From NCBI RefSeq assembly GCF_028765575.1, contig NZ_JARACO010000015.1, positions 1-64,000 on the forward strand: a stretch of DNA of 64,000 nucleotides, in the 5' to 3' direction. This document shows, in pieces, positions 8,573 through 17,442 of the stretch. The position numbers and the translations under genes are program-made. This DNA comes from Aliivibrio sp. S3MY1 (lineage in GTDB: Bacteria > Pseudomonadota > Gammaproteobacteria > Enterobacterales > Vibrionaceae). Position 1 is the first letter of the stretch. Each line of letters opens with the position of its first letter. A model generated the notes under the pieces. The model saw only the letters and a list, made by a program, of their open reading frames with translations. It searched no databases and was not told the origin of the DNA.

Positions 8573-9259
8573 ATGAATATTATTGAATTATCAAACCTGA
8601 CTTTTTGCTGGCCAAATCAAACAGAGCAGACTCTTGATATCCCAAGCTATCAGCAACAACAAGGCACAAAAGTATTTATCAAAGGCCCTAGTGGCAGTGG
8701 TAAATCTACTTTACTTAGTCTTCTTACAGGGATCTTATCTCCCACAGAAGGAACGGTGAGTATTAATGGTACTGATATCAATCAATTAACCTCAAATCAA
8801 CGAGACCGATTTAGAGCGGATAATATTGGTTATATTTTTCAGCAATTTAATTTACTGCCTTATCTTTCTGTTATTGATAATGTTATTTTGCCATACCAGT
8901 TTTCATCAAAAAAAGAACTCTCAAAACAAGAGCTAATAAAAGAAGCAGAGCGCCTACTAAATCAACTTCAATTGCCAAATTCTCACTTTAGTAAACCAAT
9001 TACTGACTTAAGTATCGGTCAACAACAGCGAGTCGCAGCAGCAAGAGCATTCATTGGTAAACCTAAACTGATCATTGCTGACGAACCAACCTCAGCATTA
9101 GATCACGAAACTCGCTTTGCTTTTATTCAGCTCTTAATGGAAGAGTGTGAAAGCAGTGGCGCAGGATTACTTTTTGTGAGTCATGACCCAAGTTTGGAGT
9201 CTCTTTTTGATCGTTGTATTGATTTAAGAACATTAAATAATGCAGGAGGTACGCTGTGA
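8573..9259 (+). CDS. ABC transporter ATP-binding protein of the zinc operon
   Basis: This 228-residue ABC ATPase of the LolD/MacB type has a Walker A GPSGSGKST (about residues 38-46), a Q-loop YIFQQFNLLPYL, a signature LSIGQQQR and a Walker B LIIADEP followed by a switch His (VSHD). It pairs with the FtsX-like permease downstream, whose GTG overlaps its stop by 4 bp (GTGA). The start has no recognisable Shine-Dalgarno because it abuts a terminator-like hairpin. It corresponds by context to one of the V. cholerae zrgB-E genes; I leave the letter unassigned. It should energise the zinc-uptake function of the operon. Confidence 0.85.
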   Translation: MNIIELSNLTFCWPNQTEQTLDIPSYQQQQGTKVFIKGPSGSGKSTLLSLLTGILSPTEGTVSINGTDINQLTSNQRDRFRADNIGYIFQQFNLLPYLSVIDNVILPYQFSSKKELSKQELIKEAERLLNQLQLPNSHFSKPITDLSIGQQQRVAAARAFIGKPKLIIADEPTSALDHETRFAFIQLLMEECESSGAGLLFVSHDPSLESLFDRCIDLRTLNNAGGTL

Positions 9260-10515
9260 TTGGTATTGCTCAGTTAGCATGGAAAAGCCTAAGAAACCGA
9301 AAAACGACGGTCATATTAACAGTCGTAACTATCGCTATTTCTGTCATGCTATTAATGGGGGTTGAACGAATTAGAACACAAGCAAAGACAAGCTTTGCCA
9401 ATACTATTTCTAATACCGACTTAATCGTTGGTGCTCGTTCAGGTCAAGTTAACCTACTGCTTTATTCTGTTTTTCGCATTGGTAATGCTACCAACAATAT
9501 TGACTGGAAAAGCTATCAAGAGATCAGCAATCAAAAATCAGTAAAATGGTCGATTCCAATCTCTCTAGGTGATTCCCATAAAGGCTTTAGAGTCATGGGA
9601 ACTAATCAAGATTATTTTCGCTTTTACCAATACGGAAAAAAACAACCATTAACCTTCAAAGAAGGTAAACCATTCTCACACTTATTTGATGTCGTTCTCG
9701 GTGCTGATGTCGCCAATAAACTGAACTACCAACTAGGTGATAAATTAGTTATCGCTCATGGAATTAGTGATCAATCTTTTACTCGTCATGATAATTTACC
9801 CTTTACTGTCACCGGTATCTTAGCACCGACAGGGACACCAGTAGACAAAACCTTACATGTCTCTTTAGGTGCAATAGAAGCCATACATGTTGGCTGGGAA
9901 AGTGGTGCCCATTTAGGAAATACGCCAGATGCTGAAATATTAGAACAGCATCAATTTGAACCTAAAGCCATTACTGCATTCATGTTAGGACTTAACTCAA
10001 AAATTCAAACCTTTGCGCTACAACGCTATATTAATGATTATAGTAAAGAACCCCTAAGCGCCATTCTTCCAGGTATCGCATTACATGAGTTATGGGGAAT
10101 GATGTCGATGGCAGAGCAAGCTTTATTGGCCGTCTCTGTTTTTGTTGTCATTGCAGGCTTAATGGGAATGCTCACTAGCTTATTGACCAGCCTACAAGAA
10201 AGACGACGAGAAATGGCGATCCTAAGATCAATGGGAGCCCAACCGAAACACATTTTCGCACTACTTATTAGTGAAGCGGTCGTAATAACAACCTTTGGGA
10301 TCATCGTAGGCCTACTCGGTTTATATCTTTCTTTATCTATATTGCAGCCTATCATCCAGCAATATTATGGTATTGCCATTGAACTTACCTTACCAAGCTT
10401 ATACGAATTAAAACTATTAGCTCTTGTTCTGTGCTCTGGTTTTATTATTGGTGTTATTCCAGCAATTCAAGCGTATCGACACTCATTGAGTGATGGTATG
10501 ACAATTAGACTTTAA
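9256..10515 (+). CDS. FtsX/MacB-like ABC permease of the zinc operon
   Basis: This 419-residue inner-membrane protein has the MacB/LolE layout. One N-terminal membrane segment (about residues 18-35) is followed by a large periplasmic domain (about 36-280). Three C-terminal membrane helices form the FtsX domain, with ERRREMAILRSMGAQP in the cytoplasmic loop. It starts with GTG and is translationally coupled to the ATPase gene. Permeases of this type usually transmit mechanical work to periplasmic partners rather than carry substrate through the membrane, which is unusual for a zinc-uptake operon. Its partners are probably ZrgA and the DUF3299 protein. Confidence 0.85.
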   Translation: MIGIAQLAWKSLRNRKTTVILTVVTIAISVMLLMGVERIRTQAKTSFANTISNTDLIVGARSGQVNLLLYSVFRIGNATNNIDWKSYQEISNQKSVKWSIPISLGDSHKGFRVMGTNQDYFRFYQYGKKQPLTFKEGKPFSHLFDVVLGADVANKLNYQLGDKLVIAHGISDQSFTRHDNLPFTVTGILAPTGTPVDKTLHVSLGAIEAIHVGWESGAHLGNTPDAEILEQHQFEPKAITAFMLGLNSKIQTFALQRYINDYSKEPLSAILPGIALHELWGMMSMAEQALLAVSVFVVIAGLMGMLTSLLTSLQERRREMAILRSMGAQPKHIFALLISEAVVITTFGIIVGLLGLYLSLSILQPIIQQYYGIAIELTLPSLYELKLLALVLCSGFIIGVIPAIQAYRHSLSDGMTIRL

Positions 10516-10523
10516 GGATAAAT

Positions 10524-11009
10524 ATGAAAAAGAAATTTTTACTCTGTTTTTTATTACTTCTGCCCTTTAGCGCTATAAGTAATGACGTATTAAAACTCGA
10601 TTGGATTGACTTAGTTCCTGAACAAGAAAGAAATCAATTCGATGCGGTAGGCATGCCTAAAGTTGATCATAATGGCTCTCAAATGCAGCAATCTCTTGTG
10701 GGTGGTGTTCGACAAGAGTTGAATGGCAGTATGGTTAAAATACCTGGATTTGTTATTCCTTTAGAAGGTGATGACAAAATGATCACTGAGTTTTTGCTAG
10801 TGCCTTACTTTGGCGCTTGTATCCACGTACCACCACCACCGCCAAATCAAATCATTTATGTTAAGTTTGAAAAAGGCGCTCCAATACAGCAATTGTGGGA
10901 TGTTATTTATATCGTAGGAAAACTAAAGACAGAAACCATTAATAGCGAACTTGCAGAGACGGGTTATCTTATTGAAGGCGTTCGTTTAGAAGAGTATGAC
11001 GACGAGTAA
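10524..11009 (+). CDS. DUF3299 exported protein, last gene of the zinc operon
   Basis: This 161-residue protein has a strong N-terminal signal (KKKFLLCFLLLLPFSAIS). It carries the DUF3299 core: VKIPGFVIPLEGDDK, then FLLVPYFGACIHVPPPPPNQ with a conserved Cys-His pair in front of a polyproline run, then VKFEKG. The CIHVPPPP motif suggests metal or thiol chemistry, but the biochemical activity is unknown to me. It starts 8 bp after the permease stop, with AAGGA as ribosome-binding site, so it belongs to the same transcript. It is the fifth gene, which fits the five-gene zrgABCDE operon of V. cholerae. Confidence 0.8.
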   Translation: MKKKFLLCFLLLLPFSAISNDVLKLDWIDLVPEQERNQFDAVGMPKVDHNGSQMQQSLVGGVRQELNGSMVKIPGFVIPLEGDDKMITEFLLVPYFGACIHVPPPPPNQIIYVKFEKGAPIQQLWDVIYIVGKLKTETINSELAETGYLIEGVRLEEYDDE

Positions 11010-11027
11010 ATGTAATTAGAATGTAAT

Positions 11028-11075
11028 CACTGGTCTATTGGAATTATTATATATAATGAGAAAGATAGACCAGTG
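11028..11075. repeat. 11-bp perfect inverted repeat after the zinc operon
   Basis: CACTGGTCTAT (11028-11038) and ATAGACCAGTG (11065-11075) are exact inverted copies 26 nt apart. They lie 18 bp after the DUF3299 stop. The right arm falls inside the 3' half of the small minus-strand reading frame. No T-tract follows on the plus strand, so an intrinsic terminator is not clear. It may protect an mRNA 3' end. Confidence 0.6.
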
Positions 11076-11139
11076 TTGCTGTATACCCTGAAGCAAGCAC
11101 CACGCTAAACAGCATTTTTTTAAAACCTAAGCCTTTCAT
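11047..11139 (-). CDS. Candidate 30-residue single-span membrane peptide
   Basis: A 30-codon frame begins with ATG at 11139 and is preceded by AAAGGA at good spacing. The peptide starts MKGLGFKKMLF. It has a basic N-terminus, one hydrophobic span (about residues 9-27) and a short polar end (SHYI), the layout of small inner-membrane proteins. It stands alone in a 309-bp gap on the opposite strand from both neighbours, with AT-rich DNA upstream. I recognise no family. It could be chance, but the ribosome-binding site and composition make a real gene plausible. Confidence 0.45.
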   Translation of the reverse strand: MKGLGFKKMLFSVVLASGYTATLVYLSHYI

Positions 11140-11245
11140 TCTATTCCTTTACTTAAAAACTAATCAATACTCATTATTTTAACAAAAATTTAGCATTTAG
11201 CCATATTTACTCTTACTGTTTTTTGATTTTTTCTTAATTCTTGTT

Positions 11246-11274
11246 TTGATATTAAAGTTTTTATTTTCTAATAC
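11246..11274 (+). promoter_or_regulatory. Sigma-70-like promoter for the TIGR03899-like gene
   Basis: TTGATA (11246-11251), 17 bp, then TAATAC (11269-11274) forms a good sigma-70 match. It lies 44 bp before the start at 11319, in AT-rich DNA. Confidence 0.55.
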
Positions 11275-11318
11275 CGATAATATAAAGGAAGAACCGTTAC
11301 TCAGGGCTAGGTCAATCA

Positions 11319-12212
11319 ATGAACTCATCACAAAAAATCATCCCTAAAGATGAAAATATAAAAGAACAACCAACACACAAAAAAGAACATTACGTGATAA
11401 GTAGTGCTCGTCGACTCACTGAGATCGCACTAAAGCAAGGTCTGGCAGCAAAACTTCAAGCACCAAAGCCAGAAGAAACCCTTTTAAAGCGCTCTTTATA
11501 TCGAGAGAAATTACTACGAGAGCAACAACAACAAAACTTAGAACAAATTATTAAGTTTGCTCATGATTATTGTAATGATGAAACCGCTGGCGAGCCTGAT
11601 CCTGATTGGCTTCATCGCTTCTTTGAAATGGCTAAAGATATTCACGACCCATCAATGCAGCGGTTATGGAGTCAAATTTTTAAACAAGAACTAATTACCC
11701 CCGGTTCAACGTCCATGAAAGCACTAAAAGTGCTGAAAGATATGACACAACGTGAAGCACAAACGTTCCAGCGAGCAGCCTCATTAGCTTGTAGTTTTGG
11801 GCAAGATAACAGTAAAAAATTACTGCTCGGTTATAAGTGTGCTGGCACCCTTTTTAATCTGTATAAAACTGAAGGTCCACAGTTAGTTCATTTAGGTAAT
11901 TACAAACTTCCCTATTCAAGTTTATTACTATTAATTGAATTAGGCCTGTTACTTGGTACGGAATTAGAATCTGGAGAAATAGAGTTTGAACCCGCATTGC
12001 CACTGCAATATCAAGGGAAGAATATTGCTATAAAACCAATGCAAAAAGGATCTCGTTTTGTCTATTATCGCTTTAGCCCTACAGGTGCCGAACTGTGCAA
12101 ATTATTAGGAAATAAACCTAACGAAAATTATTACGACAACCTAATAGGGTTATTAAGTCAAAAGTTCATTGTTGAAACAGACGTAAAAAAAACCATTTCA
12201 ACGATGGCATAA
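11319..12212 (+). CDS. TIGR03899-like conserved protein of unknown function
   Basis: This 297-residue protein has no signal peptide. The N-terminal part is charged and helical (about residues 1-90, including LLREQQQQNLEQI), probably a coiled coil. It is followed by DPDWLHRFFEMAKDIHDPSMQRLWSQIFKQEL, which resembles the DUF2806/TIGR03899 family of proteins that may bind or regulate through a C-terminal winged-helix-like part (SPTGAELCKLL). I assign the family from memory and with reserve; the function is unknown. It is a single-gene unit with its own promoter and a strong terminator. Confidence 0.6.
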   Translation: MNSSQKIIPKDENIKEQPTHKKEHYVISSARRLTEIALKQGLAAKLQAPKPEETLLKRSLYREKLLREQQQQNLEQIIKFAHDYCNDETAGEPDPDWLHRFFEMAKDIHDPSMQRLWSQIFKQELITPGSTSMKALKVLKDMTQREAQTFQRAASLACSFGQDNSKKLLLGYKCAGTLFNLYKTEGPQLVHLGNYKLPYSSLLLLIELGLLLGTELESGEIEFEPALPLQYQGKNIAIKPMQKGSRFVYYRFSPTGAELCKLLGNKPNENYYDNLIGLLSQKFIVETDVKKTISTMA

Positions 12213-12233
12213 TTATTTTTCTTCATACATAGC

Positions 12234-12270
12234 AAAGCCCTTAAATGCATCAATATTTAAGGGCTTTTAA
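12234..12270 (+). terminator. Intrinsic terminator
   Basis: AAAGCCCTTAAAT (12234-12246) pairs over 13 bp with ATTTAAGGGCTTT (12255-12267) and is followed by T and A residues. It ends the TIGR03899-like gene and may serve cysC from the other side. Confidence 0.85.
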
Positions 12271-12319
12271 AAGATTCAAAGACTGAAAGCTATGGCCTAA
12301 CTCGAAGGTAAAAATAGAT

Positions 12320-12937
12320 CTATTTAATGATGCCTCGTGCTTTCAGCTCTGCTAAACACTGCTCAACTAACGCATCAATAGATTCGCTTCCAGCAGGTAA
12401 ATCAACCTCAGGATTTAATGGCGATTGGTATTCTGAATCAATTCCTGTGAAGTGTTTTATCTCTCCTGCTCGTGCTTTTTTATATAAGCCTTTAGGGTCT
12501 CTTTTTTCACATTCATCCAGAGAAGTATTCACAAAGACTTCTAAAAACTCGCCTTCTGGTAATAATTCTCGAACCATTTGACGCTCGACTCGATGCGGTG
12601 AGATGAAGGCACTTAATACAATTAAACCTGCATCTGCCATTAATTTTGCAAGCTCACCAATACGTCGAATGTTTTCTTGCCTATCATGATCCGAAAAGCC
12701 TAAGTCCTGACATAAACCGTGACGAACATTATCTCCATCTAATAGGTAAGTATGATAACCAAGTTCAGCTAACTTAATTTCTAGCGCCCCAGCGATGGTT
12801 GATTTCCCTGCACCAGATAGCCCAGTAAACCAAAGTACCGCTGGCTTCTGATTTTTTAATATTGAGCGAGTTTCTTTAGTTACTGAATGTTGGTGCCAAA
12901 CAATATTTTCATCTTTCACAACGTCTTTGACTGTCAT
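12320..12937 (-). CDS. cysC: Adenylylsulfate kinase CysC
   Basis: CysC phosphorylates adenosine 5'-phosphosulfate (APS) to PAPS with ATP, the second activation step of sulfate assimilation. The P-loop GLSGAGKST is at residues 39-47. The family blocks [30 protein letters not shown] and [26 protein letters not shown] follow in order. The length of 205 is near the 201 of E. coli. It is the last gene of cysD-cysN-transporter-cysC on the minus strand, 14 bp after the SLC13 gene. The order with a transporter between cysN and cysC is the vibrio arrangement; E. coli has cysDNC without it. Confidence 0.95.
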   Translation of the reverse strand: MTVKDVVKDENIVWHQHSVTKETRSILKNQKPAVLWFTGLSGAGKSTIAGALEIKLAELGYHTYLLDGDNVRHGLCQDLGFSDHDRQENIRRIGELAKLMADAGLIVLSAFISPHRVERQMVRELLPEGEFLEVFVNTSLDECEKRDPKGLYKKARAGEIKHFTGIDSEYQSPLNPEVDLPAGSESIDALVEQCLAELKARGIIK

Positions 12938-12951
12938 GTTTCATCCTTGAA

Positions 12952-14679
12952 TTAAAATGGGAAAAAATAAGGGATTAACGTCAGCACTAATACCGAATAA
13001 ATAATCGACATCGGTAATCCCACTTTTACGTAATCAAGCAGCGTGTAGTTACCCACACTAAATACTAATAAATTGGTTTGATATCCATAAGGAGAAATAA
13101 AACTCGCACTGGCCCCAAACAATACCGCCATAATAAAGGGCATAGGGTCAACGCCATAACCTAGCGCCATGCTGTAGCCAATAGGAAACGCCAACGCTGC
13201 CGCCGCATTATTGGTGATTAATTCCGTTAATACCAAAGTAATCAGATAAACGGCGATCAAGGCTCCCATCACTCCCCAACCATTAAATAACTCCATAAAC
13301 ATATTGCCAAGCTGTACAGATAAACCTGATGACAACATTAGTTGTGCAATCGAAAGTGCCGCTCCAACGATAACGACAATATCAATCGGAAAACGACGAC
13401 GTAATTCTCCAATATTAATCACACCAAACGCTAAAAGTGCCAAAAGATACACCGACAGCCCTTTGATAATCGGAAATGCATTCAATAACTCAGCGGCAAT
13501 AACACCGGCAAAACCTAATAAAACCAGCGCGCTTTTGTCACCATCCAATTTTGCTGCAGAATCGAGATCACTAATAATGACAAATTCACGTTTTAGCTGC
13601 TGCTTACTCTGTTCAAAATCTTTTCCTGGTACTAAAACTAAGGTATCACCCGCTTGCAGCTCAATCTTACCTAAACCACCTTCAAGGCGTTCATGGCCTC
13701 GTCGAATAGCGACAACCACAGCATCAAAACGGTCTCTAAATTGTGAAGACTTAATACTTTTTCCACGAATAGATGCAGATTGACTGACAATAACTTCTAG
13801 TAAATTCTGACCATTTAAATGGTGCTGCCCAAACAGTGTTAAGCCATTAATTTCTTGTAGGGTCGTGACGCTTTCAATATCACCACAAAACAGCAATCTA
13901 TCTCCGGCTAAGAGCACCATATCAGGGTCAACCGATGCGATAGTTTTCCCCTCTCGAATCACTTCTGCTAAAAAGAGTTTACGTAATGCTCTTAAATTAT
14001 TTTCACTGATCGACTTTCCAACTAATGGCGAACCGCCCTGAACTCTGGCCTCTAAAAAGTAGGGTAGCTCATCTTGATGGCCCTCATCGTACTGAGGTAA
14101 CAAATAACTTAATGGAATTAAAATTAACAGACCGCCAAGCAGTACCGCGATACCAATCGTTGTTGGTGCAAAGAAACTTAAACTTGGTAAACCGGCATCT
14201 TCTACAAAACTATTAATAATTAAATTGGTTGATGTTCCGATTAAGGTCAGTGTGCCACCTAAGATTGCAGCATACGAGAGAGGAATAAGCAGACGAGAAG
14301 GCGCGTGGCGTTGATTGCGCTTTATCGCACCAATTAAAGACACCACCACGGCAGTATTATTAGTAAAAGAAGAAAGAATAGCAGTAGATAGACCCAATTT
14401 GCCTACCACACTCCCTAACCTTCCTTCTGAAATATAGCGCCCTACCCAACTGATAAGACGTGTTTTTTCTAAGGCACAAGAACTTAAAATCAATAACACC
14501 AACGTTAGCAGTGACGAGTTAGTAAAGTTTTTTGCCAAGCTAGGTAAATCAATCATCCCTAGCATAAAAGCAATAAACGCCGCCCCTGCAAAAATCACAC
14601 TTGGTTTTAATTTACTTGCTAATAGGCTCATAATAATAAGAGCCAATAAAGCCAGAACGAATCCTTGTTCCCATGCCAT
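12952..14679 (-). CDS. SLC13/DASS-family transporter with RCK_C domains, probable sulfate permease
   Basis: This 575-residue polytopic membrane protein has about 11-12 hydrophobic segments in two blocks (residues 1-200 and 385-575). Two soluble RCK_C (TrkA-C-like) domains (about 205-285 and 290-375, each with a GKSI...L and AGD pattern) lie between them. The repeated motifs SFTNNTAVVVSLIGA and ITNNAAAALAFPIGYSMAL are the SNT/TNN signatures of the DASS family. Its place between cysN and cysC argues that sulfate (or a related anion such as thiosulfate or molybdate) is the substrate, taken up for immediate activation. The gaps are 21 bp to cysN and 14 bp to cysC. Confidence 0.85.
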   Translation of the reverse strand: MAWEQGFVLALLALIIMSLLASKLKPSVIFAGAAFIAFMLGMIDLPSLAKNFTNSSLLTLVLLILSSCALEKTRLISWVGRYISEGRLGSVVGKLGLSTAILSSFTNNTAVVVSLIGAIKRNQRHAPSRLLIPLSYAAILGGTLTLIGTSTNLIINSFVEDAGLPSLSFFAPTTIGIAVLLGGLLILIPLSYLLPQYDEGHQDELPYFLEARVQGGSPLVGKSISENNLRALRKLFLAEVIREGKTIASVDPDMVLLAGDRLLFCGDIESVTTLQEINGLTLFGQHHLNGQNLLEVIVSQSASIRGKSIKSSQFRDRFDAVVVAIRRGHERLEGGLGKIELQAGDTLVLVPGKDFEQSKQQLKREFVIISDLDSAAKLDGDKSALVLLGFAGVIAAELLNAFPIIKGLSVYLLALLAFGVINIGELRRRFPIDIVVIVGAALSIAQLMLSSGLSVQLGNMFMELFNGWGVMGALIAVYLITLVLTELITNNAAAALAFPIGYSMALGYGVDPMPFIMAVLFGASASFISPYGYQTNLLVFSVGNYTLLDYVKVGLPMSIIYSVLVLTLIPYFFPF

Positions 14680-14700
14680 AGACTATTCCTTTTTAAGCCA

Positions 14701-16137
14701 TTAACTTAAAAGTTTAGAAACGTCTTGTGCTTTCCAATGAGGAAAATGTTTACGAACTAACGCGTTCAATTCCACCTCAAAAGCACTGACATTATCATTG
14801 ATAGGCTTTACATCACTCAGTTCAGAAAGGTTTTGGATCATACCAGCCCCTACCGTGACATTCGTTAAGCGATCAATAAAGATAAAGCCCCCCGTATCGG
14901 CACAATCTTGATAACGATCTAAGCTTACCGTTTCAATCAGGGATACCTCACACAAACCAATGCCGTTTAGAGGCAATTCTTGTGTCTCAAACGTATCCAA
15001 ACTATTAATATTTACCTGATGATGAATCGCATCAATTTGGCCTACGGTTTTCTTACCTGCAATTTTAATATCGTACTGACGGCCTGGCTCTAGCCCTTTT
15101 TCAGTCATCCATACAATCTCAGCCTTAAATTGATCCGTTGCTTGTAAGCTAGAGTTCGACTTAACGAGTAAATCACCACGGCTAATATCAATCTCATCTG
15201 CAAGCGTTAATGTCACCGCTTGACCTGCTTGGGCTGAATCTAAATCACCATCAAAGGTAACAATGCGCGCCACTTTTGATTTTTTACCCGATGGTAGCGC
15301 GACAATTTCATCACCAACAGCAATACCGCCCGATGAAACCGTGCCCGCAAAACCACGAAAATCTAGATTTGGACGATTCACATATTGCACTGGAAATCTA
15401 AACTCTCCATTACCTCTGTCTGAATCAATATCAATATTTTCTAACACTTCTAAAAGAGGCGTACCTTGATACCAAGATAGCTCCTCACTCTGATTTACCA
15501 CGTTATCTCCTTCTAGGGCAGATAACGGTAGAATAGAAATATCTAGGTTTGGATTATTTAGCTTCTTGGAGAACGTTAAGTACTCTTCTTTAATCTCTTC
15601 AAAGCGAGATTGAGAGTAATCTACTAAATCCATTTTATTTACTGCAACCACAAAGTGGCGAATACCAAGCAGGTTCGCGATATAAGAGTGACGACGAGTT
15701 TGGTCAAGCACTCCTTTACGCGCATCAATCAAGATAACCGCAACATTACAGGTCGATGCGCCGGTTGCCATATTTCGCGTATACTGCTCATGTCCTGGAG
15801 TATCGGCAATAATAAACTTACGTTTTTGAGTTGAGAAATAACGATATGCAACATCAATAGTAATGCCTTGTTCACGCTCAGCTTGCAGGCCATCAACCAA
15901 TAACGCTAAGTCAGGACGCTCACCAGTTGTGCCGACACGTTGGCTATCTGCATGAACTGCATCTAACTGATCTGCATAGATTTGTTTTGAGTCATGGAGT
16001 AATCGGCCTATGAGGGTACTTTTACCATCATCCACCGAACCACAAGTTAAAAATCGAAGTAATGATTTGTATTGATGTTCTTTTAAATAAGCTTCAATAC
16101 CAAGCTCTTCTAATTGTTGCTCTACTGCACTATTCAT
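14701..16137 (-). CDS. cysN: Sulfate adenylyltransferase subunit 1 (GTPase) CysN
   Basis: CysN is the GTPase subunit that couples GTP hydrolysis to APS formation by CysD. It is an EF-Tu-like GTPase: G1 GSVDDGKST (about residues 33-41), switch [14 protein letters not shown] (about 113) and G4 NKMDLVD. Two C-terminal beta-barrel domains follow. Length is 478 against 475 in E. coli, and no C-terminal APS kinase fusion is present, consistent with the separate cysC. It is 28 bp downstream of cysD and 21 bp upstream of the transporter gene. The identification is firm. Confidence 0.96.
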   Translation of the reverse strand: MNSAVEQQLEELGIEAYLKEHQYKSLLRFLTCGSVDDGKSTLIGRLLHDSKQIYADQLDAVHADSQRVGTTGERPDLALLVDGLQAEREQGITIDVAYRYFSTQKRKFIIADTPGHEQYTRNMATGASTCNVAVILIDARKGVLDQTRRHSYIANLLGIRHFVVAVNKMDLVDYSQSRFEEIKEEYLTFSKKLNNPNLDISILPLSALEGDNVVNQSEELSWYQGTPLLEVLENIDIDSDRGNGEFRFPVQYVNRPNLDFRGFAGTVSSGGIAVGDEIVALPSGKKSKVARIVTFDGDLDSAQAGQAVTLTLADEIDISRGDLLVKSNSSLQATDQFKAEIVWMTEKGLEPGRQYDIKIAGKKTVGQIDAIHHQVNINSLDTFETQELPLNGIGLCEVSLIETVSLDRYQDCADTGGFIFIDRLTNVTVGAGMIQNLSELSDVKPINDNVSAFEVELNALVRKHFPHWKAQDVSKLLS

Positions 16138-16165
16138 TATTTAATCCTTCCTTAGATGCTTGATA

Positions 16166-17074
16166 TTAAAAGTAACCTTGACGTTTTTTCAACTCCATTG
16201 AGCCCGATGAATCATGATCTATCGCGCGGCCTTGACGCTCACTTGAGGTGGCAACCAGCATTTCTTCAATGATTTCAGGTAAGGTGTTTGCTGTTGATTC
16301 CACAGCACCTGTTAATGGATAACAACCCAAAGTTCTAAAGCGAATGTCTTTATGTTGGATCTCTTCGCCTTCTTCTAATTCTAAACGCTCATCGTCTACC
16401 ATGATCAACATGCCATCACGCTCAACCACAGGGCGTTTCTCAGATAAATAAAGAGGCACGATTTCAATGTTCTCTAAATAGATGTATTGCCAAATATCCA
16501 ACTCTGTCCAATTCGATAATGGGAAAACTCGAATGCTTTCGCCTTTATTTACTTGGCCGTTATAAGTATTCCATAACTCTGGTCGCTGATTTTTTGGGTC
16601 CCACGTATGATTTTTATCTCTGAAAGAATACACTCGCTCTTTGGCACGAGATTTTTCTTCATCACGACGCGCACCACCAAAAGCCGCATCAAACCCATAT
16701 TTATTTAGTGCTTGCTTTAAACCCTGAGTTTTCATGACATCGGTGTGCTTTGATGAACCATGAACAAATGGGTTAATTCCCATTGCCATACCTTCAGGGT
16801 TTTTATGTACTAATAGGTCAAAACCATATTTCTTTGCAGTTTTTTCACGAAATTCAATCATCTCTTTGAATTTCCAATCAGTATCAACGTGTAAAAGAGG
16901 AAATGGAATTTTTCCTGGATAAAAAGCTTTACGAGCAAGATGCAGCATCACAGAAGAATCTTTACCAATTGAATACATCATTACTGGGTTATCAAACTCA
17001 GCAGCAACTTCACGAATAATGTGAATACTTTCAGCTTCAAGCTGTTGTAGGTGGGTTAATCGTTTTGCGTCCAT
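16166..17074 (-). CDS. cysD: Sulfate adenylyltransferase subunit 2 CysD
   Basis: CysD is the catalytic ATP sulfurylase subunit; with CysN it makes APS from ATP and sulfate. The PP-loop-type motif [10 protein letters not shown] and the blocks [27 protein letters not shown] and [10 protein letters not shown] (C-terminus) are present. The frame stays open upstream to 17176. I place the start at ATG 17074 because an AAAGGA site lies about 9 nt ahead of it. From there the protein is 302 residues, the same as E. coli, beginning [20 protein letters not shown]. It is the first gene of the cys operon, and a weak activator-type promoter lies about 115 bp upstream. Confidence 0.95.
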   Translation of the reverse strand: MDAKRLTHLQQLEAESIHIIREVAAEFDNPVMMYSIGKDSSVMLHLARKAFYPGKIPFPLLHVDTDWKFKEMIEFREKTAKKYGFDLLVHKNPEGMAMGINPFVHGSSKHTDVMKTQGLKQALNKYGFDAAFGGARRDEEKSRAKERVYSFRDKNHTWDPKNQRPELWNTYNGQVNKGESIRVFPLSNWTELDIWQYIYLENIEIVPLYLSEKRPVVERDGMLIMVDDERLELEEGEEIQHKDIRFRTLGCYPLTGAVESTANTLPEIIEEMLVATSSERQGRAIDHDSSGSMELKKRQGYF

Positions 17075-17188
17075 GTGTGTTTTGTCCTTTAGGCTAAATT
17101 TGGCAATGACATCACTAACAGCATTAATTGCTCTAACAAACATCAATGCTCTTTTCTCGCGATGGCTATTTTTCATTCCAATAAAGTC

Positions 17189-17231
17189 ACTATAGACGGG
17201 TTGCTTTATTACCTGAAATGCTAAAATTTCA
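17189..17231 (-). promoter_or_regulatory. Possible cysDN promoter with an inverted-repeat operator
   Basis: On the minus strand TATAGT (17194-17189) could be a -10, with no good -35 upstream, as is usual for CysB-activated promoters. An inverted repeat TGAAAT-6-ATTTCA (17214-17231) lies over the -35 position. The rest of the 368-bp gap up to cpdB holds two further inverted repeats: ACTGGAT/ATCCAGT at 17342-17373, and GATAACA/TGTTATC at 17380-17402 just before cpdB. Binding proteins are not identified. Confidence 0.35.
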
Positions 17232-17442
17232 TTTTTTATTCGATTTAATGCTAACGAAAGTTTTACAAAAAATAATCAATAGAAAAACAGTATGTAAAAT
17301 CTTGTTTAAGCTGTGATCTTGTTACCGTAAACCACACAGAGACTGGATCAACCGCACACATTAAGAATCCAGTTACATTGATAACATAACCAATCTGTTA
17401 TCTTATCGGCGTTTTTATGATTATCACCTTTTGGAGAATACG

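Noticed and set aside
10038-10355. 105-codon minus-strand frame inside the ABC permease
   Set aside because: It is antisense to the conserved FtsX domain with no ribosome-binding site or recognisable domain.
13304-13783. 159-codon plus-strand frame inside the SLC13 gene
   Set aside because: It is antisense to a clearly coding, conserved gene, and its low-complexity Ser/Pro/Asn composition is typical of a shadow frame.
17075-17176. 34-codon N-terminal extension of CysD
   Set aside because: The added residues are not family-like, and a good ribosome-binding site precedes the ATG at 17074. The likely transcript start also leaves almost no leader for the longer form.
17320-17340. Crp site upstream of cpdB
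   Set aside because: Only one half-site (TGTGATC) is good; the other half does not fit the consensus.
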